Shown here in pieces: positions 1 to 9,591 of a stretch of 64,000 nt of DNA. Both the position numbers and the translations under genes were made by a program. Each line of letters opens with the position of its first letter. Within the stretch, counting starts at the first letter, position 1. Under the pieces are notes generated by a model, which saw only the letters and a program-made list of their open reading frames with translations, did no database searches and had not been told where the DNA came from. Source of the stretch: Nocardia exalbida NBRC 100660 (GTDB lineage Bacteria; Actinomycetota; Actinomycetes; Mycobacteriales; Mycobacteriaceae); NCBI RefSeq assembly GCF_000308575.1, contig NZ_BAFZ01000048.1, positions 36,742 through 100,741 of the forward strand. Reading direction: 5' to 3'.

Positions 1-2
1 AC

Positions 3-395
3 TACTCCGAGGGCGCGCCGCTGGCCCAGCAGTTGAAGTCCGGTGGGGTGAAGGCGGTCTTCGTCTCCGCCGACGGCACCAACGACCCGCAATTCGTCGC
101 CCAGGCGGGCAGCGCCGCCAAGGGCGCGAAGCTGTCGTGCCCGTGCGGTCCCGCCCCGGAGAAGTTCGCCCAGGACTACCAGGCGCTCAACGGCCAGGCG
201 CCCGGTGTCTACTCCGTCGAGGCGTACGACCTGACCACGATCCTGGCCAAGGGCATCGACGGCGGTAAGGTCACCCGCCCGGACCTGCTCGACTATGTAC
301 GGACGTACGACGGTGCCGGCCTCGCGCGTCAGTACAAGTGGAACCCGAACGGCGAGCTGACGAACGCGCTGATCTGGGTGTACGAGGTCAAGTAG
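3..395 (+). CDS. livK: Branched-chain amino acid ABC transporter substrate-binding protein, C-terminal part
   Basis: This is the 3' end of a gene cut by the window edge; the reading frame is open from base 3 to a TAG at 393-395. About 130 residues are visible. They resemble the C-terminal lobe of periplasmic-binding-protein type I receptors of the LivK class, which bind leucine, isoleucine, valine or related ligands outside the membrane. The visible part includes a YQALNGQAPG-like segment and a terminal lobe ending in an aromatic WVYEVK tail. It precedes livH, livM and a fused livGF in the same direction, which is the usual receptor-first order. The ligand cannot be read from this fragment. 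The signal peptide and lipobox lie outside the window. Confidence 0.85.
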   Translation, partial: YSEGAPLAQQLKSGGVKAVFVSADGTNDPQFVAQAGSAAKGAKLSCPCGPAPEKFAQDYQALNGQAPGVYSVEAYDLTTILAKGIDGGKVTRPDLLDYVRTYDGAGLARQYKWNPNGELTNALIWVYEVK

Positions 396-411
396 TCCCG
401 GATCCCGGGCG

Positions 412-455
412 AACGGCACGTACGGGGGTTCATCCGAATCCCCGTACGTGCCGTT
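412..455 (+). terminator. Hairpin between livK and livH
   Basis: A perfect 16-bp inverted repeat (412-427 with 440-455, 12-nt loop) follows the livK stop by 16 nt. It is followed by GTTC rather than a strong T-run. It probably lowers transcription into livHMGF or protects the 3' end of the abundant receptor mRNA, a common arrangement when the receptor is needed in excess. A GTG at 448 lies inside the second arm, which argues against it as the livH start. Confidence 0.65.
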
Positions 456-489
456 GTTCGGTGGGCGAAAGGATGAGGGGCAGAAATCA

Positions 490-1527
490 ATGAAACAAAC
501 GCTATCGGCCGGTGGGATTCAACTCGCTGCCGGTTCGATCGACTTCAACTACGAGGGGTTGGTCGACAGTTTCTGGCGACTGACCGTCGACGGCGTGACA
601 TACGGCGCCATCTATGCGTTGGTCGCCGTGGGCTACACCTTGGTGTACGGCGTATTGCGGCTGATCAATTTCGCCCATTCGGAAATTTTCATGCTCGGGC
701 TGTTCGGGCAATTGGTCGGTTTGATGATCTTCGGATTCGTCGCGAGTCCGGACGTTTACACCCAGGGCGTGGTGCTCACCGTCGTCTATCTGGGCTTGGC
801 GATGATCGTGGGCATGCTGGTCTCCGGCGGCGCGGCCGTCGGATTGGAGCGGGTGGCCTACCGGCCCCTGCGCAAACGCGGCGCGAAACCGCTGGCCTTC
901 CTGATCACGGCGATCGGCATGTCGTTCGTGCTGCAGGAGCTGGTGCACTTCGTGTTGCCCAAGCTGCGCCCCGATCTCGGTGGCACCAACGCTCAGCAGC
1001 CGATCCGGCTGGTCGAGCCGACCATTCAGTTCAGTTTCGGCGGTGCGGACGTCACCAACATCATGCTGCTGATCGTCGCGGCGGCGGTGGTGCTGGCGAT
1101 CGCCACCGAGGTGCTGATCAACCGGACGAAGTTCGGCCGCGGCATCCGGGCCGTGGCCCAGGACCCGAACACCGCGACGCTGATGGGCGTCTCGCGCGAA
1201 CGGGTGATCATGCTGACCTTCCTCATCGGCGGCGTGCTCGCGGGCGCGGCGGCGATGCTGTTCACGCTGAAGATCCCGAACGGGATCATCTACTCCGGCG
1301 GGTTCGTCCTCGGCATCAAGGCGTTCAGCGCCGCGGTGCTCGGCGGTATCGGCAATCTGCGCGGTGCGCTGCTCGGCGGCCTGCTGCTCGGTGTGGTGGA
1401 GCAATACGGCCAGATCCTCTTCGGCACCGAGTGGCGCGACGTCGTCGCGTTCGTGGTGCTGGTCCTGGTGCTGATGGTTCGCCCGACCGGCATCCTCGGC
1501 GAGAGTCTCGGAAGGGCGCGCGCATGA
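490..1527 (+). CDS. livH: Branched-chain amino acid ABC transporter permease LivH
   Basis: Inner-membrane permease of the LivH family, one of two channel subunits of a high-affinity branched-chain amino acid (or amide/urea-type) importer. The protein has about eight hydrophobic segments, the family start VDGVTYGAIYALVAVGYTLV and the conserved LINFAHSEIFMLG segment. The C-terminal half carries the coupling region around RAVAQDPNTATLMGVSRE, where the ATPase docks. I place the start at ATG 490, preceded by GAGGGG about 10 nt upstream. The frame is open back to a GTG at 448, but that codon sits inside the livK-livH hairpin. The stop overlaps the livM start (ATGA), so the two are translationally coupled. 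Length is about 345 aa. Confidence 0.9.
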   Translation: MKQTLSAGGIQLAAGSIDFNYEGLVDSFWRLTVDGVTYGAIYALVAVGYTLVYGVLRLINFAHSEIFMLGLFGQLVGLMIFGFVASPDVYTQGVVLTVVYLGLAMIVGMLVSGGAAVGLERVAYRPLRKRGAKPLAFLITAIGMSFVLQELVHFVLPKLRPDLGGTNAQQPIRLVEPTIQFSFGGADVTNIMLLIVAAAVVLAIATEVLINRTKFGRGIRAVAQDPNTATLMGVSRERVIMLTFLIGGVLAGAAAMLFTLKIPNGIIYSGGFVLGIKAFSAAVLGGIGNLRGALLGGLLLGVVEQYGQILFGTEWRDVVAFVVLVLVLMVRPTGILGESLGRARA

Positions 1528-2942
1528 CCGACACGACCAAGACGGCATCGGCGCCGGACACCGCGCGCCGCGGCCTCGGCGATGCGATCCGCACCTGGTG
1601 GGACGGCCTGAGCAGGCCCGCGCAGTGGGGCGTCGGCGTCCCGATCCTTCTGCTGCTCGCGCTGCTGCCGCTGTTCCCGCCGCCGCTGCTGAACACCCCC
1701 TCCTACAACTTCGGCCTGGTGATGGCGCAGGTCGCGATGTACGCGCTGCTGGCCATCGGCCTCAATGTGGTGGTCGGGCAGGCGGGTCTGCTCGACCTGG
1801 GCTACGTCGGTTTCTACGCCGTCGGCGCCTACACCGTCGGCCTGCTCACCAGCCCCAACAGTCCGTGGAACCAGACCGACGGCGGCTGGCTCGATCCGAA
1901 GTGGGCATGGCTGGCCTGCCTGCCGATCGCGGTGGCGGTGACCGCGGTATCCGGCCTGATCCTCGGTTCGCCGACGCTGCGGCTGCGCGGCGACTATCTG
2001 GCGATCGTGACCCTCGGCTTCGGTGAGATCGTGCGCCTGCTCGCCGAGAACCTCACCGAGATCACCAACGGCAGCCTCGGCCTGTCGGGTGTGGCCTACC
2101 CGCACGTGGGCGAATCCGCGAGCAAACCGGAGGGCGTGTTCTCCGGCGGCAACAGCGGCGACCCCGACAGCGTCAACCTTCTCGACCGCGCCAGCTACGG
2201 CACCTACTGGTATTGGTTCGGCATGGCGCTGGTGGTCGTGGTGCTGCTGGTGGTCGGCAACCTGGAGCGCAGCCGGGTCGGCCGCGCCTGGGTGGCCATC
2301 CGCGAGGACGAGGACGCGGCCGAGATCATGGGCGTGCCGACGTTCAAGTTCAAGCTGTGGGCCTTCATGATCGGCGCCGCGGTGGGCGGCATGTCCGGCG
2401 CGATCTACGCCGGCCAGGTGCAGTTCATCAACCCCACCGGCTTCAACATCATCAACTCGATGCTGTTCCTGTGCGCGGTGGTCATCGGCGGGCAGGGCAA
2501 CAAACTCGGAGTGATCTTCGGCGCGTTCGTCATCGCCTACCTGCCCGCGCGGCTGCAGTCGGTGAACCTGGTCAGCAATGAGTCGACCGGGTATGTCCTG
2601 CTGGCGATCGATGTCGCGGTGTTCGTCGCGCTGATCGTCGCCTGGCGGTTGTGGGCCGGCAGGCTGGGCGTCTGGCCACGGCGCGGCGTGATCACCGGCA
2701 TGGTGGTGACCGGCGTGCTGGCGCTGCTGTTGCTCGGCAGCGTGCTGCTGTTCCGCAAGGGCGGCGCGCAGTCACTGGGCGACCTCAAATATCTGTACTT
2801 CGGTATCGCGTTGGTGGTGATGATGATCTTGCGTCCGCAGGGGCTGTTCCCGGTGCGCCAGAAGCTGCTCACCTACGGCAGGCAGGTGTACCTGGCCGTG
2901 CGCAGACCGGTCGCCGCCGAGCCGATCGGAGCGGGACGATGA
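1524..2942 (+). CDS. livM: Branched-chain amino acid ABC transporter permease LivM
   Basis: Second permease of the Liv importer, 472 aa. A short hydrophilic N-terminus is followed by many membrane segments. The family segments NVVVGQAGLLDLGYVGFYAV and SPTLRLRGDYLAIVTLGFGE are clear, as is the ATPase-coupling region around RAWVAIREDEDAAEIMGVP. It is longer than typical LivM (about 300-420 aa) because of extra C-terminal hydrophobic segments (about residues 390-450). The start is ATG 1524, overlapping the livH stop by 4 nt. The stop overlaps the next gene in the same way, making a tightly coupled livH-livM-livGF unit. Confidence 0.9.
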   Translation: MTDTTKTASAPDTARRGLGDAIRTWWDGLSRPAQWGVGVPILLLLALLPLFPPPLLNTPSYNFGLVMAQVAMYALLAIGLNVVVGQAGLLDLGYVGFYAVGAYTVGLLTSPNSPWNQTDGGWLDPKWAWLACLPIAVAVTAVSGLILGSPTLRLRGDYLAIVTLGFGEIVRLLAENLTEITNGSLGLSGVAYPHVGESASKPEGVFSGGNSGDPDSVNLLDRASYGTYWYWFGMALVVVVLLVVGNLERSRVGRAWVAIREDEDAAEIMGVPTFKFKLWAFMIGAAVGGMSGAIYAGQVQFINPTGFNIINSMLFLCAVVIGGQGNKLGVIFGAFVIAYLPARLQSVNLVSNESTGYVLLAIDVAVFVALIVAWRLWAGRLGVWPRRGVITGMVVTGVLALLLLGSVLLFRKGGAQSLGDLKYLYFGIALVVMMILRPQGLFPVRQKLLTYGRQVYLAVRRPVAAEPIGAGR

Positions 2943-4756
2943 CCGGGCCGGGCGCGGGCGACGCGCTGTTCGACAACGAGGACATGGCCGCGGGCTACGT
3001 GGCCGAACCGCAGCCGGAATCGGCGGGCACGGTCGACGTCACCCAGGTGATCCCGGACCTCGCCGACGCCGAGACCGTCGCGGAAGTCGTCGCGCCGCAT
3101 CGCGATATCGAGACCGCGGTGGGTGAGCCGCTGCTGCGCACCGAGGGCCTGACGGTGCGGTTCGGCGGTCTCACCGCCCTGGACCAAGTGAGTTTCGAGA
3201 TCCGCCGCGGCGAGATCCTCGGTCTCATCGGGCCCAACGGCGCGGGCAAGACCACCTGCTTCAACGCGATCACCGGTGTCTACCAGCCCGCCTCCGGGCT
3301 GGTGTACTTCGACGGCAAGCCCCTGACCAAGACCAAGCGCAACGCGATCACCCGCCTCGGCATCGCGCGCACGTTCCAGAACGTGCGGCTCTTCGGCGAG
3401 ATGACCGCCTTGGAGAACGTCGTGGTCGGCACCGATGCACGGCACCGGACCTCGGTGCCCGGCGCGGTGTTCCGCACGCCGCGGCATCGGCGTGAGGAAC
3501 GCGACGCCATCGAGCGCGGAATGGCGCTGCTGGAGTTCGTCGGCATCGCCCCGCGCGCGGTGGAGAAGGCGCGCAATCTGTCCTACGGCGACCAGCGTCG
3601 CCTGGAGATCGCCCGCGCGCTGGCCACCGAGCCGAAACTGCTGTGCCTGGACGAGCCCGCGGCCGGGTTCAATCCGAGTGAGAAGTCCGCGCTCATGGAT
3701 CTGATCCGCAAGATCCGCGACGACGGGTTCACCGTGCTGCTGATCGAGCACGACATGCGGCTGGTCATGGGCGTGACCGACCGGATCGTGGTGCTCGAGT
3801 TCGGCCGCAAGATCGCCGACGGGCTGCCCGCCGACATCCGGGACAACCCCGCCGTGATCGCCGCCTACCTCGGCGTGCCGGATACCGAGGTGAGTGAATC
3901 GAGTTCTCCCGCAACGGAAGACGGCGAGAACGTATCGCCGTCGGATGCGGAGCCCGCAGCGGTGCCGCTCGGCAGGACGGCGGTCACCGAGCCGGTGCCA
4001 GAGGCGACGCGCGAGCCCGCGGGCGCCGGTCGGGGAGCCCCGCTGCTCGAAGTCGAGGACATGGTCGTCAACTACGGCAGGATCCAGGCGCTGCACGGGA
4101 TCTCACTGAGCGTCGCCGAGGGCGAGCTGGTCACCCTGCTCGGCGCCAACGGCGCGGGCAAGACGACGTCGATGCGCGCGATGTCCGGGCTGCTGCCGCT
4201 GACCCGCGGCCGGATCATGTTCGAGGGCCGCGACATCACCCGGATGAAGGCGCACGAGCGGGTGACGCACGGGCTGATCCAGGCGCCGGAGGGCCGGGGC
4301 GTGTTCCCCGGTATGACGGTGCAGGAGAACCTCGACATGGGGTGCTATGGAAGGGGTTTCAAGCAGAAGGCCGAGTACGACCGGACGCTGGAGTGGGTGT
4401 TCGAACTGTTTCCCCGGCTGCTCGAGCGGCGCAAGCAGGTGGGCGGCACGCTCTCCGGTGGTGAACAGCAGATGCTCGCCATCGCTCGCGCGCTGATGGC
4501 ACGGCCGCGGCTGCTGCTGCTCGACGAGCCGTCGATGGGCCTGGCGCCCATGGTGATCCAGCAGATCTTCCGGATCATCAGCGAGATCAACCAGCAGGGC
4601 ACCACGGTGCTGCTGGTGGAGCAGAACGCCCAGCAGGCGCTGGCCCGCAGCGACCGCGCCTACATCATGGAGACCGGTGAGGTCACCAAAACCGGTCGCG
4701 GCGCGGAACTGCTCACCGATCCCGCCGTGAAATCGGCGTATCTGGGCGTGGGTTAG
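2939..4756 (+). CDS. livGF: Fused branched-chain amino acid ABC transporter ATPases (LivG-LivF)
   Basis: One 605-aa polypeptide contains both ATP-binding subunits of a Liv importer, normally separate proteins. The N-terminal 60 residues are acidic and unlike known domains. The LivG half follows: Walker A GPNGAGKTT at 98-106, a degenerate signature LSYGDQRR, and Walker B LLCLDEP. A low-complexity Ala/Glu/Ser linker of roughly 50 residues (about 320-370) leads to the LivF half: Walker A GANGAGKTT at 402-410, signature LSGGEQQ, Walker B LLLLDEP. Both sets of catalytic motifs look intact. The start ATG 2939 overlaps the livM stop. An uninterrupted frame across the junction supports a real fusion. 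Fusion would fix the two nucleotide-binding domains at 1:1. Confidence 0.92.
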   Translation: MTGPGAGDALFDNEDMAAGYVAEPQPESAGTVDVTQVIPDLADAETVAEVVAPHRDIETAVGEPLLRTEGLTVRFGGLTALDQVSFEIRRGEILGLIGPNGAGKTTCFNAITGVYQPASGLVYFDGKPLTKTKRNAITRLGIARTFQNVRLFGEMTALENVVVGTDARHRTSVPGAVFRTPRHRREERDAIERGMALLEFVGIAPRAVEKARNLSYGDQRRLEIARALATEPKLLCLDEPAAGFNPSEKSALMDLIRKIRDDGFTVLLIEHDMRLVMGVTDRIVVLEFGRKIADGLPADIRDNPAVIAAYLGVPDTEVSESSSPATEDGENVSPSDAEPAAVPLGRTAVTEPVPEATREPAGAGRGAPLLEVEDMVVNYGRIQALHGISLSVAEGELVTLLGANGAGKTTSMRAMSGLLPLTRGRIMFEGRDITRMKAHERVTHGLIQAPEGRGVFPGMTVQENLDMGCYGRGFKQKAEYDRTLEWVFELFPRLLERRKQVGGTLSGGEQQMLAIARALMARPRLLLLDEPSMGLAPMVIQQIFRIISEINQQGTTVLLVEQNAQQALARSDRAYIMETGEVTKTGRGAELLTDPAVKSAYLGVG

Positions 4757-4852
4757 GCGCCCGCCTCGCCGTGCGCGGGCCCGGGACGTGTCATGCGTGC
4801 CCGGTGCCCGGCAGGCGCGCCGACTCCGGTGCCACGCGGGCCGGCTCGAGGC

Positions 4853-6541
4853 ATGATCGTGACCATGGATGGTCACGACGAGCTGATGAGCCTGGCCGAG
4901 CGGTATTGGGACAGTGTGCTCGAGGCGGCGCCGAGCGAGGCTACCTTGCTCGGCGACCGCCGCTTCGACGATCGGATCGAGGATCTGTCCGTCGACGCGG
5001 AGCAGCGGTTGCTGTCGACCTGGCGCGATCTGCTGCGCGCGGTCGACACGCTCGACGCGGAGCCGTTGAGCCCGACCGACCGCATCACTCGCAGCCTGCT
5101 GCGCACCGAGTTGAGCGGCGCGGTCGAGCATCTGGAATGGCGGCCGGTGGAGATGGCCTCCGACCAGATGAACGGCGTGCACGCGGGCGTGCTGATGGTG
5201 GCGCCGCAGACGAACGCGCCGCGGCCCGAGCACGCGCTGGCACTGGTGCGGCGCTACCGGCAGTTCGGTGACATGCTCGGCCAGGCCGTGGAACGGTTCC
5301 GGGCGGGCCTGGCCGCCGGACGAGCGCCCGCGCGGATCACCATCGAGCGTTCGCTCAACCAGCTGGACGGCTACCTGGATTCCGACATCGCCGCCGACCC
5401 GTTCGTCACCTTCGCGGGACCGGAGGGCTGGGACGGCGAGGCCGCGTGGCGCTCCGAAATGGCCGACGTGACGCGGGATGTCATCCGGCCCGCGTTCCAG
5501 GTCTACCGCGACGCGCTGTACGACGAGCTGCTGCCCGCCGCCCGTCCCGACGACCGGCCCGGCCTGGGCTGGCTCGGCGCCGACGGCGAGGACATCTACC
5601 AGCGACTGCTGCGCCACCACACGACGCTGCCCGATCTGGGCGCCGACGAGATCCACGACCTCGGGCTCACCGAGCTGGCGAAGCTGCGCGAGGAGTACGC
5701 GACGGTGGGCGCGCGGCTGTTCGGCACCGGCGATCTCGGCGAGATCTTCGCCCGCCTGCGTGACGATCCCGCGCTGTGCTACGACGACGCGGAGCAGATC
5801 ATGTTCGACGCCCGCCGTGCGCTGGCCATGGCGGGCACCGAGATGGGGAACTGGTTCGGGCGCCTGCCGAAGGAGTCCTGCGACATCGTCCCGGTGCCGG
5901 AATTCCTGGCCGCGGATTCGCCCGCGGCGTACTACTTCCCGCCCGCCGCCGACGGTTCCCGGCCCGGCACGTATTTCGTCAACCAGCACCATCCCACCGG
6001 CCGCGGCCGCTACGAGACCGCGTCGGTGGCCTACCACGAGGCGATCCCCGGCCATCACCTGCAACTCACCATCGCCAACGAACTCGACCATCTGCCACGC
6101 TTCCAGCGCCAGTCCTTCGCCAACACCGCTTTCGTCGAAGGATGGGCGCTCTACACCGAGCGGCTGGCCGACGAAATGGGTTTGTACGAGGACGATCTGG
6201 GCCGGCTCGGCATGCTGGCCGGAGACTCGTGGCGCTCCTGCCGTCTGGTGGTCGACACCGGCTTGCACGCGAAGGGGTGGAGCAGGCAGCAGGCCATCGA
6301 CTTCATGGTGGCCAACGCGCCGGTCGGACTGGCCGAGATCACCGTCGAGGTGGACCGCTACATCGCCATGCCGGGACAGGCGGTCGCCTACAAGGTCGGC
6401 CAGCTGGAGATCCTGCGCCAGCGGGTGGCGGCCACCGAGCGGCTCGGCGCGGACTTCGACATCAAGGCATTCCACGACGTGGTGCTCGGCTCCGGATCGG
6501 TGAGCCTGCCGGTGCTGCGAGAACTGGTCGCCACGCTGTGA
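4853..6541 (+). CDS. DUF885 family metallopeptidase-like protein
   Basis: About 562 aa and probably cytoplasmic, with no signal peptide. It belongs to the DUF885 family, whose members look like zinc peptidases. The diagnostic HEAIPGHH motif is at about residues 395-402 from ATG 4853. A downstream EGWALYTE segment supplies the probable third ligand glutamate. An upstream Y-F-x-N-Q-H region ([15 protein letters not shown]) is also typical. An alternative ATG lies at 4865. Neither start has a strong ribosome-binding site. The gene stands between the liv operon and polA and shares no obvious operon with either. Substrate unknown; small peptides or amino-acid esters would be in keeping with the family, but this is inference. 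Confidence 0.8.
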   Translation: MIVTMDGHDELMSLAERYWDSVLEAAPSEATLLGDRRFDDRIEDLSVDAEQRLLSTWRDLLRAVDTLDAEPLSPTDRITRSLLRTELSGAVEHLEWRPVEMASDQMNGVHAGVLMVAPQTNAPRPEHALALVRRYRQFGDMLGQAVERFRAGLAAGRAPARITIERSLNQLDGYLDSDIAADPFVTFAGPEGWDGEAAWRSEMADVTRDVIRPAFQVYRDALYDELLPAARPDDRPGLGWLGADGEDIYQRLLRHHTTLPDLGADEIHDLGLTELAKLREEYATVGARLFGTGDLGEIFARLRDDPALCYDDAEQIMFDARRALAMAGTEMGNWFGRLPKESCDIVPVPEFLAADSPAAYYFPPAADGSRPGTYFVNQHHPTGRGRYETASVAYHEAIPGHHLQLTIANELDHLPRFQRQSFANTAFVEGWALYTERLADEMGLYEDDLGRLGMLAGDSWRSCRLVVDTGLHAKGWSRQQAIDFMVANAPVGLAEITVEVDRYIAMPGQAVAYKVGQLEILRQRVAATERLGADFDIKAFHDVVLGSGSVSLPVLRELVATL

Positions 6542-6637
6542 CGGCCGCGGGGCGCGATCGACACGCGTCCCGTGAGCCGGAAGTCCGGCGCCGGGCGCAC
6601 CTGGGTGTCGGCGTATGGCCTTGTCGGTGCCGGTCCC

Positions 6638-6643
6638 TAGACT
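6638..6643 (+). promoter_or_regulatory. polA -10 box (leaderless start)
   Basis: TAGACT lies exactly 7 nt before the GTG start of polA. This spacing puts the transcription start at or next to the GTG, so the mRNA is probably leaderless. No convincing -35 box is seen. Confidence 0.6.
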
Positions 6644-6650
6644 CTGGGGC

Positions 6651-9395
6651 GTGAGTTCACCCACGACCGCTCCGCGTCCCGCCCCCGCGTCCGGCTCCGG
6701 CGATCCCGGCTCGGGAGACCGGCCGACGTTGCTGTTGCTGGACGGGCATTCGATCGCCTATCGCGCGTTCTTCGCGCTACCGGCGGAGAACTTCAAGACG
6801 GTCACCGGGCAGACCACGAACGCGGTCTACGGCTTCACCGCGATGCTGATCAACCTGCTGCGCGACGAGAAGCCCACGCACGTGGCCGCGGCGTTCGACG
6901 TCTCGCGCCAGACCTTCCGCGCCGAGGCGTACCCGGAGTACAAGGCCAATCGCAGCGCCACCCCGGACGAGTTCCGCGGCCAGGTGGAACTCACCAAGGA
7001 CGTGCTGGGCGCCCTGGGCATCCCGGTGATGGCGATCGAGGGCTTCGAGGCCGACGACCTCATCGCCACGCTCACCACGCAGGCGACGGCCGCGGGTTTC
7101 CGCGTGTTGATCGTCACCGGCGATCGGGATTCCATCCAGTTGGTGAACGAGAACGTCACGGTGCTGTACCCGCGCAAAGGCGTCTCCGACCTGACCCGGT
7201 TCACCCCGGACGAGGTGATGGCGAAATACGGCCTCACGCCCAACCAGTACCCCGATTACGCGGCGCTGCGCGGCGACCCGAGCGACAATCTGCCCGGCAT
7301 TCCGGGCGTGGGGGAGAAGACCGCCGCCAAGTGGATCCGCGAGTACGGCGACCTGAACACTTTGGTCGAGAAGGTCGATCAGGTGAAGGGCAAGGTCGGT
7401 GACGCGCTGCGGGCGAACCTGAGCAGCGTGGTGCTCAACCGGCAGCTCACCGAGCTGATGCGGGACGTGCCGCTGCCGTACACCCCCGACCAGCTGGCGC
7501 AGGGGCCGTGGGACCGCGAGAAGATCCATCAGCTGTTCGACGACCTCGAATTCCGCGTGCTGCGCGACCGGCTGTTCGAGACGCTGGCGCCGCCGGAGCC
7601 GGAGGCGGAGGCGGGTTTCGAGATCAGCGGCGGCGCGCTGGAGATCGGCGCGGTCGCGGACTGGCTCGGCGAGCACGCGAAAGCCGGTGTGCGTCACGGT
7701 GTCTCGATTCTCGGCACGGGCTCCCCGGCCGGTGGTGACGTCCGCGCGCTGGCCATCGCGGCGGGTGACGGCGAGAGCGGTTACATCGACGTCACCGTGC
7801 TCACCCCCGAGGACGAGGCCGCGCTGGGCGCCTGGCTCGCCGACCCGGCGGTGCCGAAGGCGCTGCACGAGGCCAAGGCCGCCGTGCACGCGCTGCGCGG
7901 CCGCGGCTGGACCCTCGGCGGGCTGGCCAGCGACACCGCGCTGGCGGCGTATCTGGTCCGCCCGGGCCAGCGCACGTTCAACCTCGACGACCTGTCGCTG
8001 CGCTACCTGCACCGGGAGTTGCGCGCCGAGACCGGCGAGACCGCGCAGCTGTCGCTGCTCGACGAAGAAGACGCCGTCGACGCCGAGCTGGCGCGGGCGC
8101 AGATGCTGCGCGCGCGTGCCGTCGCGGACCTGGCCGACGCGCTCGACGGGGAACTGGCCCAGATCGAGGCCACCCCGCTGCTGGCGGAGATGGAACTGCC
8201 GCTGCTGGGCGTGCTGTCCACCTTGGAAGAGGCGGGCATCGCGGTGGACACCGACCAGCTCGCGACGCTGCAGCGGCAATTCGCCGACCGGGTGGCCGAG
8301 GCGGCCGAGGCGGCCTACGAGGTGATCGGCAAGCAGATCAACCTCGGCTCGCCCAAGCAGTTGCAGGTGGTGCTGTTCGACGAGCTGGACATGCCGAAGA
8401 CCAAGCGCACCAAGACCGGCTACACCACCGACGCGGACGCGCTGGAGTCGCTGTACGAGAAGACCCAGCACCCGTTCCTGGAGCATCTGCTCACGCACCG
8501 CGACGCCACCCGCCTCAAGGTCACCGTCGACGGCCTGCTCAAATGCGTCGCCGACGACGGCCGCATCCACACCACGTTCAATCAGACGATCGCGGCCACC
8601 GGGCGACTGTCCTCGACCGAACCGAACCTGCAGAACATCCCGATCCGCACCGACACCGGCAGGCAGATCCGCGACACCTTCGTGGTCGGCTCCGGCTACC
8701 AGTCGCTGATGACCGCCGACTACAGCCAGATCGAGATGCGGATCATGGCGCACCTGTCCGGCGACGAGGGGCTGATCGAGGCCTTCAACTCCGGTGAGGA
8801 CCTGCACACCTTCGTGGCGTCCAAAGCGTTCGACATCCCGATCTCCGAAGTGAGTCCGGAACTGCGCCGCCGGATCAAGGCGATGTCCTACGGCCTGGCC
8901 TACGGGTTGAGTTCCTACGGCCTGTCCGCGCAGCTGAAGATCAGCACGACCGAGGCGAAGGAGCAGATGGAGGTCTACTTCGCCCGCTTCGGCCGCATCC
9001 GCGACTACCTCTACGAGGTGGTGGAGCAGGCGCGCAAGGTCGGCTACACCGAGACGCTGTTCGGCCGCCGCCGCTACCTGCCCGATCTGGACTCCAGCAA
9101 CCGGCAGCGCCGGGAATCGGCCGAGCGGATGGCGCTCAACGCCCCGATCCAGGGCACCGCGGCCGACATCATCAAGGTGGCGATGATCAACGTGCACCGG
9201 GCGATGCGCGCGGCGGGGCTGCGCTCCAGGATGCTGTTGCAGATCCACGACGAACTGCTGTTCGAGGTCGCCGACGGGGAACGAGAGACGCTCGAGGCGC
9301 TGGCACGCGAGCAGATGTCCGCCGCCATCGCCCTTTCCGTGCCGCTGGAGGTATCGGTCGGCGTCGGCCACAGCTGGGACTCCGCCGCGCACTGA
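6651..9395 (+). CDS. polA: DNA polymerase I
   Basis: Family A DNA polymerase for Okazaki fragment processing and repair gap filling. From GTG 6651 it is 914 aa, close to mycobacterial PolA (about 904 aa). Domain order: 5'-3' exonuclease (LLLLDGHSIAYRAFFALPAE at about 25-45, helix-hairpin-helix YAALRGDPSDNLPGIPGVGE); a central region equivalent to the proofreading domain without recognisable exonuclease motifs, as in mycobacteria; then the polymerase domain. Motif A DYSQIEMR has catalytic Asp near residue 690, the O-helix is RRRIKAMSYGLAYG, and motif C QIHDELLFEV has Asp near 867. The frame also opens with an ATG at 6615, but the GTG sits 7 nt after a TAGACT box and is preferred. First gene of the block syntenic with M. 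tuberculosis Rv1629 onward. Confidence 0.97.
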   Translation: MSSPTTAPRPAPASGSGDPGSGDRPTLLLLDGHSIAYRAFFALPAENFKTVTGQTTNAVYGFTAMLINLLRDEKPTHVAAAFDVSRQTFRAEAYPEYKANRSATPDEFRGQVELTKDVLGALGIPVMAIEGFEADDLIATLTTQATAAGFRVLIVTGDRDSIQLVNENVTVLYPRKGVSDLTRFTPDEVMAKYGLTPNQYPDYAALRGDPSDNLPGIPGVGEKTAAKWIREYGDLNTLVEKVDQVKGKVGDALRANLSSVVLNRQLTELMRDVPLPYTPDQLAQGPWDREKIHQLFDDLEFRVLRDRLFETLAPPEPEAEAGFEISGGALEIGAVADWLGEHAKAGVRHGVSILGTGSPAGGDVRALAIAAGDGESGYIDVTVLTPEDEAALGAWLADPAVPKALHEAKAAVHALRGRGWTLGGLASDTALAAYLVRPGQRTFNLDDLSLRYLHRELRAETGETAQLSLLDEEDAVDAELARAQMLRARAVADLADALDGELAQIEATPLLAEMELPLLGVLSTLEEAGIAVDTDQLATLQRQFADRVAEAAEAAYEVIGKQINLGSPKQLQVVLFDELDMPKTKRTKTGYTTDADALESLYEKTQHPFLEHLLTHRDATRLKVTVDGLLKCVADDGRIHTTFNQTIAATGRLSSTEPNLQNIPIRTDTGRQIRDTFVVGSGYQSLMTADYSQIEMRIMAHLSGDEGLIEAFNSGEDLHTFVASKAFDIPISEVSPELRRRIKAMSYGLAYGLSSYGLSAQLKISTTEAKEQMEVYFARFGRIRDYLYEVVEQARKVGYTETLFGRRRYLPDLDSSNRQRRESAERMALNAPIQGTAADIIKVAMINVHRAMRAAGLRSRMLLQIHDELLFEVADGERETLEALAREQMSAAIALSVPLEVSVGVGHSWDSAAH

Positions 9396-9415
9396 CCGGC
9401 GCGGCGCAGCAGGAC

Positions 9416-9445
9416 ATGCCGGGCCCGACCGCAGGGGCCCGGCAT
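9416..9445 (+). terminator. Terminator-like hairpin after polA
   Basis: A perfect 11-bp inverted repeat, 9416-9426 with 9435-9445 and an 8-nt loop, begins about 20 nt after the polA stop. There is no T-run. It probably marks the polA 3' end. Confidence 0.55.
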
Positions 9446-9591
9446 CCGGCATCCGGAGAGCTATCATCGGGCCGCCGCGTGCAAGTAAACGAATCACGGT
9501 GAACGGGACGGATGTCCCGTGCCGCGCGGTCACCTACCGTGGGGCTGGTCGTACCGAGGGATTCACGCATACCGAGCGCAGGGGATGGCCC

